From the NCBI GenBank assembly GCA_038239145.1, contig JBBSFB010000015.1, positions 12,725 through 76,724 of the forward strand: a stretch of 64,000 nt of DNA, read 5' to 3'. A model generated the notes under the pieces. That model did not search any database and was not told where the DNA came from. It was given only the letters and a program-made list of their open reading frames with translations. Position 1 is the stretch's first letter, and each line of letters begins with the position of its first letter. Position numbers and translations under genes: made by a program. Shown here piece by piece: positions 53,263 through 61,684 of the stretch. Source of the stretch: PALSA-610 sp038239145 (lineage in GTDB: Bacteria; Actinomycetota; Acidimicrobiia; IMCC26256; PALSA-610).

Positions 53263-53908
53263 ACAACCGTCGACTCCGTCCATGCCGTGACATCACGCCA
53301 GGTCACAGCGTCCACCGCATCCACGCAGTCCGCCCTGCACACGCAACGCGACGCCGTTTGATGGGCAGAGTGATGGGCGAGGCGACGCCGCGAAACGGCG
53401 GCGATGGCGCAACGGTCGTGGCGACCTCCGATCCTGCGAGACGAGCACGACCTGCGCGCGCGATATTCGCGCTACGACCTCCTGCGTTTTGGCAGGTGTC
53501 TCGGCCCTGACCCGGGAACACTCGTGGGGACTCGAACCGCCGGCCTCTGCTCGTAAATACGAAAGAGATGAACACCGGCGGACGACCACGAACAATTTGG
53601 CTGGTCAGAGTAGTCGGTCGCACTTGAACGGACAACGGCGACGAACAGCGATCGCGCGAAAAACGCGCGATGGTCCCGCCGAATCGGCTGGCGATGCGGG
53701 CAGATCGATGACCGATACACGGAACCACGGTGCACGCCAACCTCAACGAGGGTCTGCACGCTCATTCTGTACGGCAGGCCGGAATCTTGCAGCACCGACC
53801 TCAAGGCGCGGCGCGGAATGCCTCGACTGGCCGCTGACCATCAATTCGCCGAGCAACTGTTGCCGGGTCGGCCTCGACGAGATCGCGTCACCTGCAGCTT
53901 CCAGATGG
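53263..53908. other. Gene-free stretch with a further degenerate tRNA-like piece
   Basis: No frame looks like a real protein. Near 53526-53555 the minus strand reads GGCGGTTCGAGTCCCC after GAGCAGAGGCC, resembling a T-loop region. Its stem does not pair, so it is at best a damaged fourth fragment. The stretch otherwise looks like eroded element ends. Confidence 0.4.
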
Positions 53909-54102
53909 TGGTAGGCGAAGCACTTGAACCTGCGACCTTCGGGTTATGAGCCGGCCCAGCGTCGTGACCTCTGCTCCCGTTCTCTCCCGTGCAGTACGGA
54001 TGACGAGGCGATTCGCGCGACGTTCGTGACGTCTGGTCCCGTCTACTCCCGTCCAGTACGGCCATGAACGGCAGAATTCACGGCACCACGGGCGATGCAA
54101 AG
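53909..54102 (-). repeat. Left copy of ~190-bp att-type repeat with tRNA-Met-like 3' half
   Basis: 53909-53950 reads on the minus strand CTCATAACCCGAAGGTCGCAGG followed by TTCAAG, an acceptor strand and CCA: a tRNA 3' half from the anticodon loop onward. Its acceptor and T-arm 3' strands are diverged. The next 150 bp match 60331-60476 closely, including the CTCCCGTGCAGTAC / CTCCCGTCCAGTAC pair about 61 bp apart. Those look like integrase arm sites. Confidence 0.8.
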
Positions 54103-54130
54103 CGAGGTAACGCGCTCGATGCTGGTTGCG

Positions 54131-54394
54131 TCAGGCGGGTGTTACGAGGTCGAGATGCGCCTCGACGGTTCCGTCCAAGACCTCGAGCTCGATGTTGCCG
54201 TCCGGATCGAGATCGATGATCCGCGCGACTCTCGGGTCAGCGTCGTCGTCGCCGACGATCGCGTAGCCGCCAACCACGGCCACGAACCCGGGACGGGCGT
54301 CGGCACATCGGGTCCAGAGGCGACGCCCGTCGGTCATGTCCATGAAGTCGACCGCGAGGTCGTACCGAGCGGTCGCGTCGGCTCCCGGTTCCAT
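54131..54394 (-). CDS. Hypothetical 87-residue protein at the island's left end
   Basis: An 87-residue acidic protein with GGGAGG just before its ATG. The sequence (RLWTRCADARPGFVAVVGGYAIVGDDDADPRVARIIDLDPDGNIELEVLDG) suggests a small beta-rich domain. I recognise no family. It is divergent from the toxin-antitoxin operon, and the 51-bp gap between them carries the palindrome, so both may respond to it. Confidence 0.6.
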   Translation of the reverse strand: MEPGADATARYDLAVDFMDMTDGRRLWTRCADARPGFVAVVGGYAIVGDDDADPRVARIIDLDPDGNIELEVLDGTVEAHLDLVTPA

Positions 54395-54423
54395 AGCCCT
54401 CCCACATTACGGCCCAGTTTGCC

Positions 54424-54443
54424 TATCTGCACTAGTTCAGATA
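54424..54443. promoter_or_regulatory. 20-bp near-perfect palindrome upstream of the antitoxin start
   Basis: TATCTGCACTAGTTCAGATA reads almost the same on both strands: arms TATCTG/CAGATA and a central ACTAGT, with one mismatched pair. It ends 2 bp before the antitoxin ATG. This is the expected position and form of an autoregulatory operator for a dimeric antitoxin. It could also control the divergent gene. Confidence 0.7.
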
Positions 54444-54445
54444 TC

Positions 54446-54916
54446 ATGATTGTCGTGAAGACAACGACCTTTCCGTACAGCGCCTTTCTGCGAGGACCGA
54501 GCGATGTCCTGCCGCGGCTTGACGACGGGGATGTGCTGCTGGAACGCAGGGACGACGAGAACCTTGTCCTCACGAGCTTCGGTCGCTTCATCGCCCGCCA
54601 GGAGGGCATGACGTTCGCCGCGCACCTCTTGGGCGACGTCGTGAGGAATCAGAGCGAGCTCATCACCGGACTTCTCGCCAAAGAACTTCCGTGGCTGCGC
54701 TGGTTGCCCGCCGCCGAACAATCCGAGTGCATCAACGAACTGCTCGGCGAGCTCGCCGCCGGGGCGGAAACCGGTGTACTCGAACCGTTCGCCCGCGCGC
54801 TCTCGGCCTGGCGCTCCACTGCTGAGGTGTGGAGCGACCCGGAGTTGGCTCGCCGCCTGCAGGGACCGTTTCACGGCGACGGTGAGAAGATTCGCCGCCC
54901 GACCCGCAAGCGGTGA
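54446..54916 (+). CDS. Phd/YefM-like antitoxin with C-terminal extension
   Basis: A 156-residue protein from ATG 54446. The N-terminal 50 residues have the Phd pattern: FPYSAFLRGPSDVLPRLDDGDVLLERRDDENLVLTSFGRF. The extended C-terminal part (LPWLRWLPAAEQSECINELLGELAAGAETGVLEPFARALSAWRSTAEVWSDPELARRL) is seen in a large actinobacterial antitoxin subgroup. The stop overlaps the next gene (GTGA). It should neutralise the toxin and repress its own promoter through the palindrome just upstream. Confidence 0.85.
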   Translation: MIVVKTTTFPYSAFLRGPSDVLPRLDDGDVLLERRDDENLVLTSFGRFIARQEGMTFAAHLLGDVVRNQSELITGLLAKELPWLRWLPAAEQSECINELLGELAAGAETGVLEPFARALSAWRSTAEVWSDPELARRLQGPFHGDGEKIRRPTRKR

Positions 54917-55272
54917 CGACAAGACGCGGTGATGCAATCCCGCGACCACGACCATGGACGGTCAAGGCCGCGGACCTCACGGCGGGCAAGGGATGGGACT
55001 CCGTCGTCGCGCAACATCCGGAGGCAGCCGACCGCGCATGGGTCGCGATGACGAGCGACCCGCGCCGAACCGACGCTCGGCAGCACCAACTCAAAGGCGC
55101 GCTCGGCAGCGTCTCGGTCGGTGGGGCAACCTTGCAACAATGGCAGTTCGAAGCGACGGCCGGCGGACGGATCTGGTACGCGATCGACGACGAAGCACGC
55201 GTTCTCTGGGTAACGCACGCGGGTACCGGACATCCGAAACAGACCGAGACACCTCGTCGGAAGAAGCGCTGA
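54913..55272 (+). CDS. RelE/ParE-like toxin
   Basis: A 119-residue basic protein whose GTG overlaps the antitoxin stop. The order TAGKGWDSVVAQHPEAADRAWVAMTSDPR, then HQLKGALGSVSVGGATLQQWQFEATAGGRIWYAIDDEARVLWVTHAGTGHPK, follows the RelE/HigB barrel. LKG and R-I-W-Y sit where the substrate groove and core strand lie, and the end is conserved in actinobacterial toxins paired with long Phd antitoxins. It probably cleaves mRNA on the ribosome. It may stabilise the 6-kb island. Confidence 0.82.
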   Translation: MTTRRGDAIPRPRPWTVKAADLTAGKGWDSVVAQHPEAADRAWVAMTSDPRRTDARQHQLKGALGSVSVGGATLQQWQFEATAGGRIWYAIDDEARVLWVTHAGTGHPKQTETPRRKKR

Positions 55273-55281
55273 CACGCGCGG

Positions 55282-55569
55282 TTGCGCGCCGACGGCGGCA
55301 AACGACGCGGCGAACATCTCGAGGCAACCGTCGCTCGTGACGACGAGCTCGACGAACTCATCGAAGAGATCATCATCGACGCCCACGGCGACGAGGGCTA
55401 CTGGTCGTTTCTCGAAGCCTTCGAAGACGAAGTGTCCTTCCCGGTGGCGGCGTCGCTTGTCGGGATGCTGGTCGTCGTCACCGCCATCGACTTCGACCTG
55501 ACCACCGGCACGGACCCCGCGGTCAGCCGCCTCGTCGCCGCGTATCGACGCTGGCTCGGAATCACGTAG
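55282..55569 (+). CDS. Truncated paralogue of the domain found at 60704-61684
   Basis: A 95-residue frame from TTG 55282 (start uncertain). DELDELIEEIIIDAHGDEGYWSFLEAFEDE aligns with DELIGEIIVDAYGDHEQLWAFRQAFQDN of the protein at 60704, and VVVTAIDFD with VDVSAVDFD. It then lacks about 28 residues before AAYRRWLG (DAYRRWSG in the other) and stops, without the TPR half. It is either a short stand-alone version or a decayed copy. The function of the domain is unknown. Confidence 0.65.
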   Translation: MRADGGKRRGEHLEATVARDDELDELIEEIIIDAHGDEGYWSFLEAFEDEVSFPVAASLVGMLVVVTAIDFDLTTGTDPAVSRLVAAYRRWLGIT

Positions 55570-55625
55570 GACCGAAAGAGCGTCAGAGCGCTCGCAAGAG
55601 TCGCTTCCAAGAGCCGTAGCCGACG

Positions 55626-56432
55626 TCAGAACAAGGTGTCCTGTCCCGCTGGTTCGGTGGCGGGCGAACCCACGATCACCGGCGGCACGGGAGCCGCGGG
55701 GTCGCCGTCCGACGCCGCTGCGAGACGCCAAGCGCGAACGTGCGCCGAAGGATCGACACCAGCACGCGCCAACGCCGCCTCAAGGCCTTCCAGCGCGGCG
55801 AAGCCGGGCAGGGCCGCGAGCCGAACGATCCCCGAACCCGAATCCAGCCCTATCGCGACGGCTGCGGGGCGCTCCTCGCGGGGAAGATGCCCTGCCGCGT
55901 CCATGATGCCGGCGGTGAGAGCGGCCGCGTCGCGCGATGGCATCAACTCCCCCGCGTCCAAAAGGCTGCGCCATCGGCTCGGATCTCCGACGATCACACG
56001 AGCCGCGGCCCAACGCCGCAGCGGCGGCCAGACCGGCCGCTTCACGACGACAACGCCGGGTTCGGCGCCAGTGCCGCCACCACCTTCGTCGGGATCGAAC
56101 ACCTCGGCCTCGACGGCAAACCCGTCGCCGGCAACGAACCACTCTGCAAGCTGCTGCTCGTCCGCGCGAGTGAGCACGCCGGACTCAACGATATGAACGA
56201 TCAAATGGTGGCTCGCCCTTCGCCACCGATGATCCGTGCAAAGCAGGGCGGCCGTGACGACGGCTCCCTCCGGCTCGGCGGCGTGGAACCGGCGGAAAAG
56301 AACGTAGGGCTCCTCCCACTGCGTCGATGACCGCATGCCGTGCCACGACAGCAGCGTGCTCCACAACTCCGCGACCGTCGAGGCGCGGTGCAGATCCTCG
56401 AACGTCTCGACCCACGTCGGGCGAATCAACAT
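55626..56432 (-). CDS. Uncharacterised 268-residue protein, paralogue of 62908-63786
   Basis: No known domain is recognised. The protein is mostly helical with acidic patches, and ends in a hydrophobic tail TLF. It is clearly related to the gene at 62908: LCTDHRWRRASHHLI versus LLTDPRWRDGVGNLV; VVVKRPVWPPLRRWAAARV versus VIAPPLRRWASEWM; VDPSAHVRAWRL versus DPNARVRAWVL; and the shared TLF end. Alpha-solenoid (HEAT-like) packing is possible. It follows the primase-helicase gene by 15 bp on the same strand, so the two may be co-expressed. Confidence 0.7.
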   Translation of the reverse strand: MLIRPTWVETFEDLHRASTVAELWSTLLSWHGMRSSTQWEEPYVLFRRFHAAEPEGAVVTAALLCTDHRWRRASHHLIVHIVESGVLTRADEQQLAEWFVAGDGFAVEAEVFDPDEGGGGTGAEPGVVVVKRPVWPPLRRWAAARVIVGDPSRWRSLLDAGELMPSRDAAALTAGIMDAAGHLPREERPAAVAIGLDSGSGIVRLAALPGFAALEGLEAALARAGVDPSAHVRAWRLAAASDGDPAAPVPPVIVGSPATEPAGQDTLF

Positions 56433-56447
56433 ACGGATCCTCTCACC

Positions 56448-58856
56448 TCAGATCGGCTCAGTGTCCGGCGGCGCGTCGGGTGGTTCGCTCGTCGGGGCGC
56501 GTTTGGTGGTGACCGATTCGAAGCCGAGGGTGGTGTATGCCTTGCGGCGTTCGTTGTGCATGCGGACGAGTGCGGGGATGAAGATGTCGAGGTAATCGTG
56601 GACTTCGACGCGGAGTTTGGTGTCGGTCGGCCGCAGAATCCGACCGACGTATTGCACGACGCTGCCTTTGAACTTGATGGGGAACGCGAGGAACAGGGTG
56701 TCCAGAGGCGGGCAGTCGAAGCCTTCGCCGAGCAGGCCGGCCGTCGCGACAAGGAGCAGCCCGCCGTTCGGTCGGGGTTGGGAAAGCTGGTCGGTGACGG
56801 CAGCGCGTGCTCGGGTACCGATCTGGCCGTGGAGTACGAGTGGTGTCAGATTTTTCGTGGTGAGGATCTCGACGATGGCGTTGAGATGGTCGGTCCATCG
56901 GGTGAGCACGAGACAGTTTCGGCCCGAGCTGACGGCGTTGTGGATGTCGTCGCAGATGGCGCGGGTTCTTGCTTGGTCTTCGACGAGCTCGCGGAAGATG
57001 GTCTGGATGTGCTGACCGTCGGGGGCGTCGTGATCGGTGTGGTGGACGATCAGATCGAGCGAGCGGAGCGCGCTGTGGGCGTGGGGGGCCATGTGATGTC
57101 GAACGGGGCCGCAGTGCATCGCGATCATGGCTTGGAGGCCGTCGCGGCGGTAAGGGGTGGCGGTGAGGCCGACCCACCGGCGGACGGGTATCTCTCGTAC
57201 TGCCCGCTCGAAAGTGACGGCGGGGACGTGATGGCATTCGTCGACGACGACGAGCCCGTAGCCCGCGGCGAGTTGGGCGAGGTCGTCGCGGCGAGCAAGG
57301 CTTTGGATCATCGCGACGTCCACGATTTGGCTGGTTCGGCTGCGGCCCCCACCGATCTGGCCGATCTGTTTGGCCGTCAGTCCGAGGTGTGTCGCGAGTT
57401 GCTTTCGCCACTGCTCGACGAGTGGTTTGCGGTCCACGATCACCAGGGTCGGCGTCGCGTGATGGGCGATCAGCGCGCAGCCGACCACGGTCTTCCCCGA
57501 CCCGGGCGGCGCGACAAGTACCCCGAGCTCGTGGCAGGCAAGCGCCTCCGTCGCCGCGGTTTGCTCTGCGGCGAGTACCGCCCGCAACGTCACGTCGATC
57601 GGTTCGACATCGGCGTATCCGTCGAGGACTGTCAAGCGGCTCCCGGCCTCCTTGACGATCGTCGCAGCCTTGTCGCGCAGGCCGCGCGGGAGGAGCAGTT
57701 GATCGAGGGTCTCGCGGTAGCAACGAATGAACCGCGGTGTTTTCCACGTCGAGAAACGCAGTTTCTCCTTCTCGTAGAACTCGGGGTTGTGCACCGACGC
57801 CGCGTGTTTCAGCGCCGCCAAGATCGTTGGTGGCACACCAATACGGTCGATCGCAAGCATCGCTGCAGCGCGCGCCCGGATCTGCGGAGGCGGCTTCGGT
57901 TGCGGGACTGACTTCGACGGTCGTCGGAACGTGGACGCGTCCGGGCCCAGGGCCAGCTCCCCGAAACCAGCGGCCATCGCCTCCGCGGCGTCGGGTCCGA
58001 CACGATCGAGCGATGCGAGGAACGCCCACTGATCTTCGAACGGCGCCAGCGTCAACGGGTCGAGGAACACGGTGGTTTCGTGCTTGCAGCACGCGCCCTG
58101 CAACGGGAGCGCAATCAGGTTCCCGAAGGAGCCCTTCGGTAAGAAGTCCTGAGCCGGAAAGAGACGGTCATAGCTGATCAAGTCCAGCTCAGCCCGCTCG
58201 GTCATCGCCTCTCGCAACAAGTGCACACCGATCCGGCGCGCTGACGCGGCCGGGACCGGACCCGAAAAGAACACCCAGACGTGCGCGCCTTCTCCAGATC
58301 GAGACCGTTCCAGCGCGACCGGTATCCCCGCCGCTTGCGCCGCGTCCAGGTAGGCGAGCGCGTCCAACGTCCAGCCCGCACCGTCGAAGTCACAGACCAA
58401 GAACCGACAGGTATCCCCACGCAGCAACGTGTACAGACCGACGTGGATCTCACCCGCCAGGTGCCGCTCGACGATCTCATCGGTCAACGGCAGGTACTCG
58501 CGGTCGGGCCGTCGTGCATTGGCCCAACCACCCCGTACTGCCGGACCCCACCCGGCCTTGCCCGTACGACTGTTCTCCCAACGCACCGCGTAGACGTCGT
58601 CTCGCCCGACGAACAGTGAACCGAACAACGCCACTTTCGCCGGCCGGGGCGACGACCCATCAACCAGGCCGTCAGTCCCGTTCGATCGCGCGGGCTGGTC
58701 GCAAAATAGTGATGGGGACCAGCCCGTCACCGCGGCGCTCTCGGCGCGCCGGTCGAATCCCAACAGGTCGCGCAGCCGCGCGTTCTCAGCCCGTAACTCG
58801 GCGAGTTCGGCCGTCAGTGCAGCGAGAGAAGGGTCCTCGGAGATAACGAGGAACAT
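56448..58856 (-). CDS. TOTE-type AEP primase-superfamily 2 helicase protein
   Basis: An 802-residue protein taken from ATG 58856 (GTG 58877 is possible). A short coiled coil (LAELRAENARLRDLLGF) leads into an archaeo-eukaryotic primase-like domain: FGSLFVGRDDVYAVRW, the metal motif FLVCDFDGAGW (about residue 154) and SGEGAHVWVFFSG with the nucleotide-binding His. The helicase has Walker A APPGSGKTVVG (about 450), DECHH (about 537), GLTATPYRRDG, and the C-terminal motifs TAGLLGEGFDCP and YVGRILRPT. This matches the primase-helicase of TOTE conflict systems, proposed to act against invading DNA. Catalytic residues appear intact. Confidence 0.85.
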   Translation of the reverse strand: MFLVISEDPSLAALTAELAELRAENARLRDLLGFDRRAESAAVTGWSPSLFCDQPARSNGTDGLVDGSSPRPAKVALFGSLFVGRDDVYAVRWENSRTGKAGWGPAVRGGWANARRPDREYLPLTDEIVERHLAGEIHVGLYTLLRGDTCRFLVCDFDGAGWTLDALAYLDAAQAAGIPVALERSRSGEGAHVWVFFSGPVPAASARRIGVHLLREAMTERAELDLISYDRLFPAQDFLPKGSFGNLIALPLQGACCKHETTVFLDPLTLAPFEDQWAFLASLDRVGPDAAEAMAAGFGELALGPDASTFRRPSKSVPQPKPPPQIRARAAAMLAIDRIGVPPTILAALKHAASVHNPEFYEKEKLRFSTWKTPRFIRCYRETLDQLLLPRGLRDKAATIVKEAGSRLTVLDGYADVEPIDVTLRAVLAAEQTAATEALACHELGVLVAPPGSGKTVVGCALIAHHATPTLVIVDRKPLVEQWRKQLATHLGLTAKQIGQIGGGRSRTSQIVDVAMIQSLARRDDLAQLAAGYGLVVVDECHHVPAVTFERAVREIPVRRWVGLTATPYRRDGLQAMIAMHCGPVRHHMAPHAHSALRSLDLIVHHTDHDAPDGQHIQTIFRELVEDQARTRAICDDIHNAVSSGRNCLVLTRWTDHLNAIVEILTTKNLTPLVLHGQIGTRARAAVTDQLSQPRPNGGLLLVATAGLLGEGFDCPPLDTLFLAFPIKFKGSVVQYVGRILRPTDTKLRVEVHDYLDIFIPALVRMHNERRKAYTTLGFESVTTKRAPTSEPPDAPPDTEPI

Positions 58857-59054
58857 GTTGCCACAGCCCACCGCCACGCCCGCGGCCGCATACAGCCAGG
58901 CCGACCTCGCGCGGTGCGGTCAGCGGGTGGGGTCTCAGAGAGCCGACTGTTCGGGTACGGCCCCGGCGGCACCTGCGTTGACCTGCTCTGACCGGTGCAT
59001 TCTACCGATGTCTTCTACCGGCCGCGCACCGTGCCGGCCGGAGGAGATGTCGGC

Positions 59055-60215
59055 ATGAAGGGTTACGTCGTCCGCATGGGCAATCAGTACTACGCGGTCA
59101 TCTACGAGGGACGCGATCCAGTCACGGGACGCGAGCGTCGCCGTTGGCATCCGGCCGGACCCGATCGCGGCAAGGCCGACGCGCTCGCCGGGCAGCTCGC
59201 GCACGAGCGCGCGCATGACCCCGCCACGCGGCGGAGCAGCCTCACCGTTGGCGTGTACCTCACGCAACGGTGGCTGCCGAGCAAACAAGTCGCGTTACGG
59301 CCGAGCACGTGGGCGAGTTACCGGAACAACATCGAACTGCACATCGTTCCCGCGATCGGGAGGGTTCCGCTGCGGCATCTGCGACCCGATCACATCGAGC
59401 GCCTGTACGCGAATCTGCTCGCCGACGGCAACAGCGTCCGACCCGGTGGGCTCGACGCCAAGACCGTGCTCGAGATCCACATGGTGCTACGCCGCGCGCT
59501 CACCGACGCACAACGGCGCGGGATGATCGTCGCGAACCCGGCTGCAATCGCGCACGCACCCAAACGCCGTCCGCTCGCATCCGCGACCCCACGCGCGTGG
59601 AACGCGCATCAACTACGCACGTTTCTCGACCTCTCCGCAGATCATCGCCTGCACGCAGCGCTGTGGGTCTCGGCAAACACCGGTGTGCGCCGCGGGGAAC
59701 TCCTCGGTCTCCGCTGGGGTGACGTCGAGCTCGACACCGCGCGGATGTCGGTAAGCCGGGCGCTGGTCAGCGTCGGCTACGAGATCCACGAATCACGCGG
59801 TAAGACCCGCACCGCACGACGTTGCATCGACCTCGACCAACGGACCATCGAAGTCCTCCGGCGATGGCGCGAACGACGCTGCTCCGAGGACGCCGACGAT
59901 CCCGTCAGCGACGACGCGTACGTGTTCGCAACCGCCAACGGCCGACCGACCCATCCCCACCTGATGTCCGACGCGTTCCAGAAGCCCGTGAAACGCTCCG
60001 GCCTCCCGCGCATCCGACTCCACGACCTGCGTCACACCCACGCGACACTGCTCCTGAAAGCCGGCGTCCCCATCAAAGTCGTCAGCGAACGACTCGGACA
60101 CGCCACGCCCGCCTTCACCATGGCCACCTACCAACACGTCCTGCCCGGCATGCAGGCCGAGGCCGCGCAGACCTTCGCGGACCTGCTCGAACTTCTACCG
60201 GCTTCAACCCGGTAG
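59055..60215 (+). CDS. Tyrosine-type integrase of the 6.3-kb island
   Basis: A 386-residue integrase from ATG 59055, chosen for GGAGGAG upstream and the AP2-like opening VVRMGNQYYAVIYEGRDPVTGRERRRWH. The SAM-like core-binding domain (LRPSTWASYRNNIELHIVPAIGRVPLRHL) follows. Catalytic residues are Arg in NTGVRRGELLGLRW, Lys near SRGKTRTARR, HDLRHTHAT, ERLGHATP and the nucleophile Tyr in TMATYQHV. It ends 70 bp from the right att-type repeat, as expected for the element's own integrase. Its target should be the anticodon-loop-to-3'-end half of a tRNA with CAT anticodon. Confidence 0.95.
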   Translation: MKGYVVRMGNQYYAVIYEGRDPVTGRERRRWHPAGPDRGKADALAGQLAHERAHDPATRRSSLTVGVYLTQRWLPSKQVALRPSTWASYRNNIELHIVPAIGRVPLRHLRPDHIERLYANLLADGNSVRPGGLDAKTVLEIHMVLRRALTDAQRRGMIVANPAAIAHAPKRRPLASATPRAWNAHQLRTFLDLSADHRLHAALWVSANTGVRRGELLGLRWGDVELDTARMSVSRALVSVGYEIHESRGKTRTARRCIDLDQRTIEVLRRWRERRCSEDADDPVSDDAYVFATANGRPTHPHLMSDAFQKPVKRSGLPRIRLHDLRHTHATLLLKAGVPIKVVSERLGHATPAFTMATYQHVLPGMQAEAAQTFADLLELLPASTR

Positions 60216-60245
60216 AAGTCCCGGTAGAAGCCAGCCGTGCGCGCA

Positions 60246-60270
60246 GAGGCCCCGCCATCGGCGGGGCCTC
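60246..60270 (+). terminator. Perfect 11-bp hairpin after the integrase gene
   Basis: GAGGCCCCGCC and GGCGGGGCCTC pair perfectly around ATC, 31 bp after the integrase stop and before the att repeat. No T-tract follows. It is a strong GC hairpin that could stop transcription or insulate the integrase from host reading. Confidence 0.65.
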
Positions 60271-60285
60271 TGACCAGCATTTCGT

Positions 60286-60476
60286 TGGTGGCGGGGGCAG
60301 GATTTGAACCTGCGACCTTCGGGTTATGAGGGCCCAGTATCGTGACCTCTGATCCCTGTTACTCCCGTGCAGTACCAATGACGGGGCGTTTCGCGCGACG
60401 TTCATGACGTCCGGTCCCGTGTGGTCCCGTCCAGTACCGCGATGAACGGCAGAAATCACGGCACCACGTGCGATGC
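60286..60476 (-). repeat. Right copy of ~190-bp att-type repeat with tRNA-Met-like 3' half
   Basis: 60286-60330 on the minus strand reads CTCATAACCCGAAGGTCGCAGG, then TTCAAAT, CCTGC, an acceptor strand and CCA. This is a well-formed tRNA 3' half (T-arm GCAGG-TTCAAAT-CCTGC), better preserved than the left copy. Positions 60331-60476 repeat the flank seen at 53951-54102, including the two CCCGTSCAGTAC motifs. The complete tRNA gene is not in the window. Confidence 0.82.
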
Positions 60477-60703
60477 AGAACGACACGTCGCGCTCGGTGC
60501 TCGGGCGGACGATCTTACCGACGGGATGGCCGTTGTTGTCGATAAGTCCGGGGAGGTGGACGGGATCGACCTCGGGAGCTCCGTGTCAAACCTCATGACG
60601 GGGCGCGACCGGTTACGGACCTTGCCGTCGGCTTCGATCGGCAAGCAGCCAACTTGCCGAGGGCGCGAGTTGCCGGTGTCGGTGGCGCGTATGGTCACGT
60701 CTC
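60477..60703. other. Short gene-free stretch between att repeat and second cargo block
   Basis: No frame here has a recognisable product. Any promoter for the following operon should lie here, but no clear -35/-10 pair is seen. Confidence 0.4.
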
Positions 60704-61684
60704 GTGGGTGATGGGATCGACGAGCTCATCGGAGAGATCATCGTCGACGCGTACGGCGATCACGAGCAGCTGTGGGCGTTCCGTCAGGCGTTCCAAGACA
60801 ATGCTCGCTTCCCGTTCCGCGGCCGGGTGGTTGGCGTCGAGGTCGACGTTTCTGCGGTCGACTTCGACGGCAACGAACGCCACGGGCTGATCGCGGTGTG
60901 CGGGCGAGCGAATGGGCGCCACACCGTCTCGCTGATCGATGTCGCACCGATCGGGCCTCTGCCGCTCGAGACTCGACAGCTCCTCGACGCCTATCGGCGC
61001 TGGTCGGGCGCAGCCCCGTTCGCGCTCGACACAACCGCGCGCGCCGACCCTTGGGTGTACCCGCGATTCGCGTCGGTCGAGATCGACATCGGGCGCCCGC
61101 TGGCGCTGAACCCCAGGGGCGAATGGGACCCCGACGACGAGTACTGGGGCGAACCGGGCGAGTCACCAAATCCGCTGTGCCGTGATGTCATCGCCGCCGG
61201 CGTGCGGCCGTGCTTCGAGATGGAGCAGGTGCTTCCCGGTGCCGATGTCCACGATTGGGACCGCGACCCCATCGTCGATGCCGTCGAGTTGCACCGTGCC
61301 GGGCATCACCGCGACGCGATCCGAGTTCTCGAAGACGTCCTCGCGATCGACAACCGGTGCATCGACGCGTGGGGCCACCTCGGTCTTGTCGCCTTCGAGA
61401 CCCGCGGCCCAGGGCCCGCACTCGAGTTCTATGAGACCGGCGTCTCGGTCGCCGAAGCATCACTGCCGCCGGGGTTCGGCGACGTGCTCCCCTGGGCGAT
61501 GATCGACAACCGACCGTTCCTGCGCTGTTTGCACGGCCTGGCGCTATGCGCGTGGCGGCAGCGCCGCTGGGATGACGCCGAGGAGATCTTCACGGCGCGG
61601 ATGTGGCTCGACCCGTCCGGATGGCCAGACGCGCTCGCCTGCCTCCAGCCGGTCCGGGCTCGGCAACGGTGGACACGAGTATGA
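60704..61684 (+). CDS. Uncharacterised protein with C-terminal TPR-like helices
   Basis: A 326-residue protein from GTG 60704. The first ~105 residues (DELIGEIIVDAYGDHEQLWAF through LLDAYRRWSG) are a compact domain shared with the shorter gene at 55282. The second half has TPR-like pairs: HRDAIRVLEDVLAIDNRCIDAWGHLG and FLRCLHGLALCAWRQRRWDDAEEIF, followed by WLDPSGWPDAL. It probably acts as a protein-interaction scaffold. It overlaps the next gene by ATGA, so the two are coupled. The function is unknown. Confidence 0.7.
   Translation: MGDGIDELIGEIIVDAYGDHEQLWAFRQAFQDNARFPFRGRVVGVEVDVSAVDFDGNERHGLIAVCGRANGRHTVSLIDVAPIGPLPLETRQLLDAYRRWSGAAPFALDTTARADPWVYPRFASVEIDIGRPLALNPRGEWDPDDEYWGEPGESPNPLCRDVIAAGVRPCFEMEQVLPGADVHDWDRDPIVDAVELHRAGHHRDAIRVLEDVLAIDNRCIDAWGHLGLVAFETRGPGPALEFYETGVSVAEASLPPGFGDVLPWAMIDNRPFLRCLHGLALCAWRQRRWDDAEEIFTARMWLDPSGWPDALACLQPVRARQRWTRV

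Noticed and set aside
53303..53746. 147-codon minus-strand frame between tRNA fragments
   Set aside because: Part of it is the translation of a T-loop-like piece. There is no start signal and no protein-like segment.
59000..59060. Longer integrase start at GTG 58995
   Set aside because: The ATG at 59055 has GGAGGAG at good spacing and begins directly at the N-terminal domain; the 20 extra residues are not family-like.
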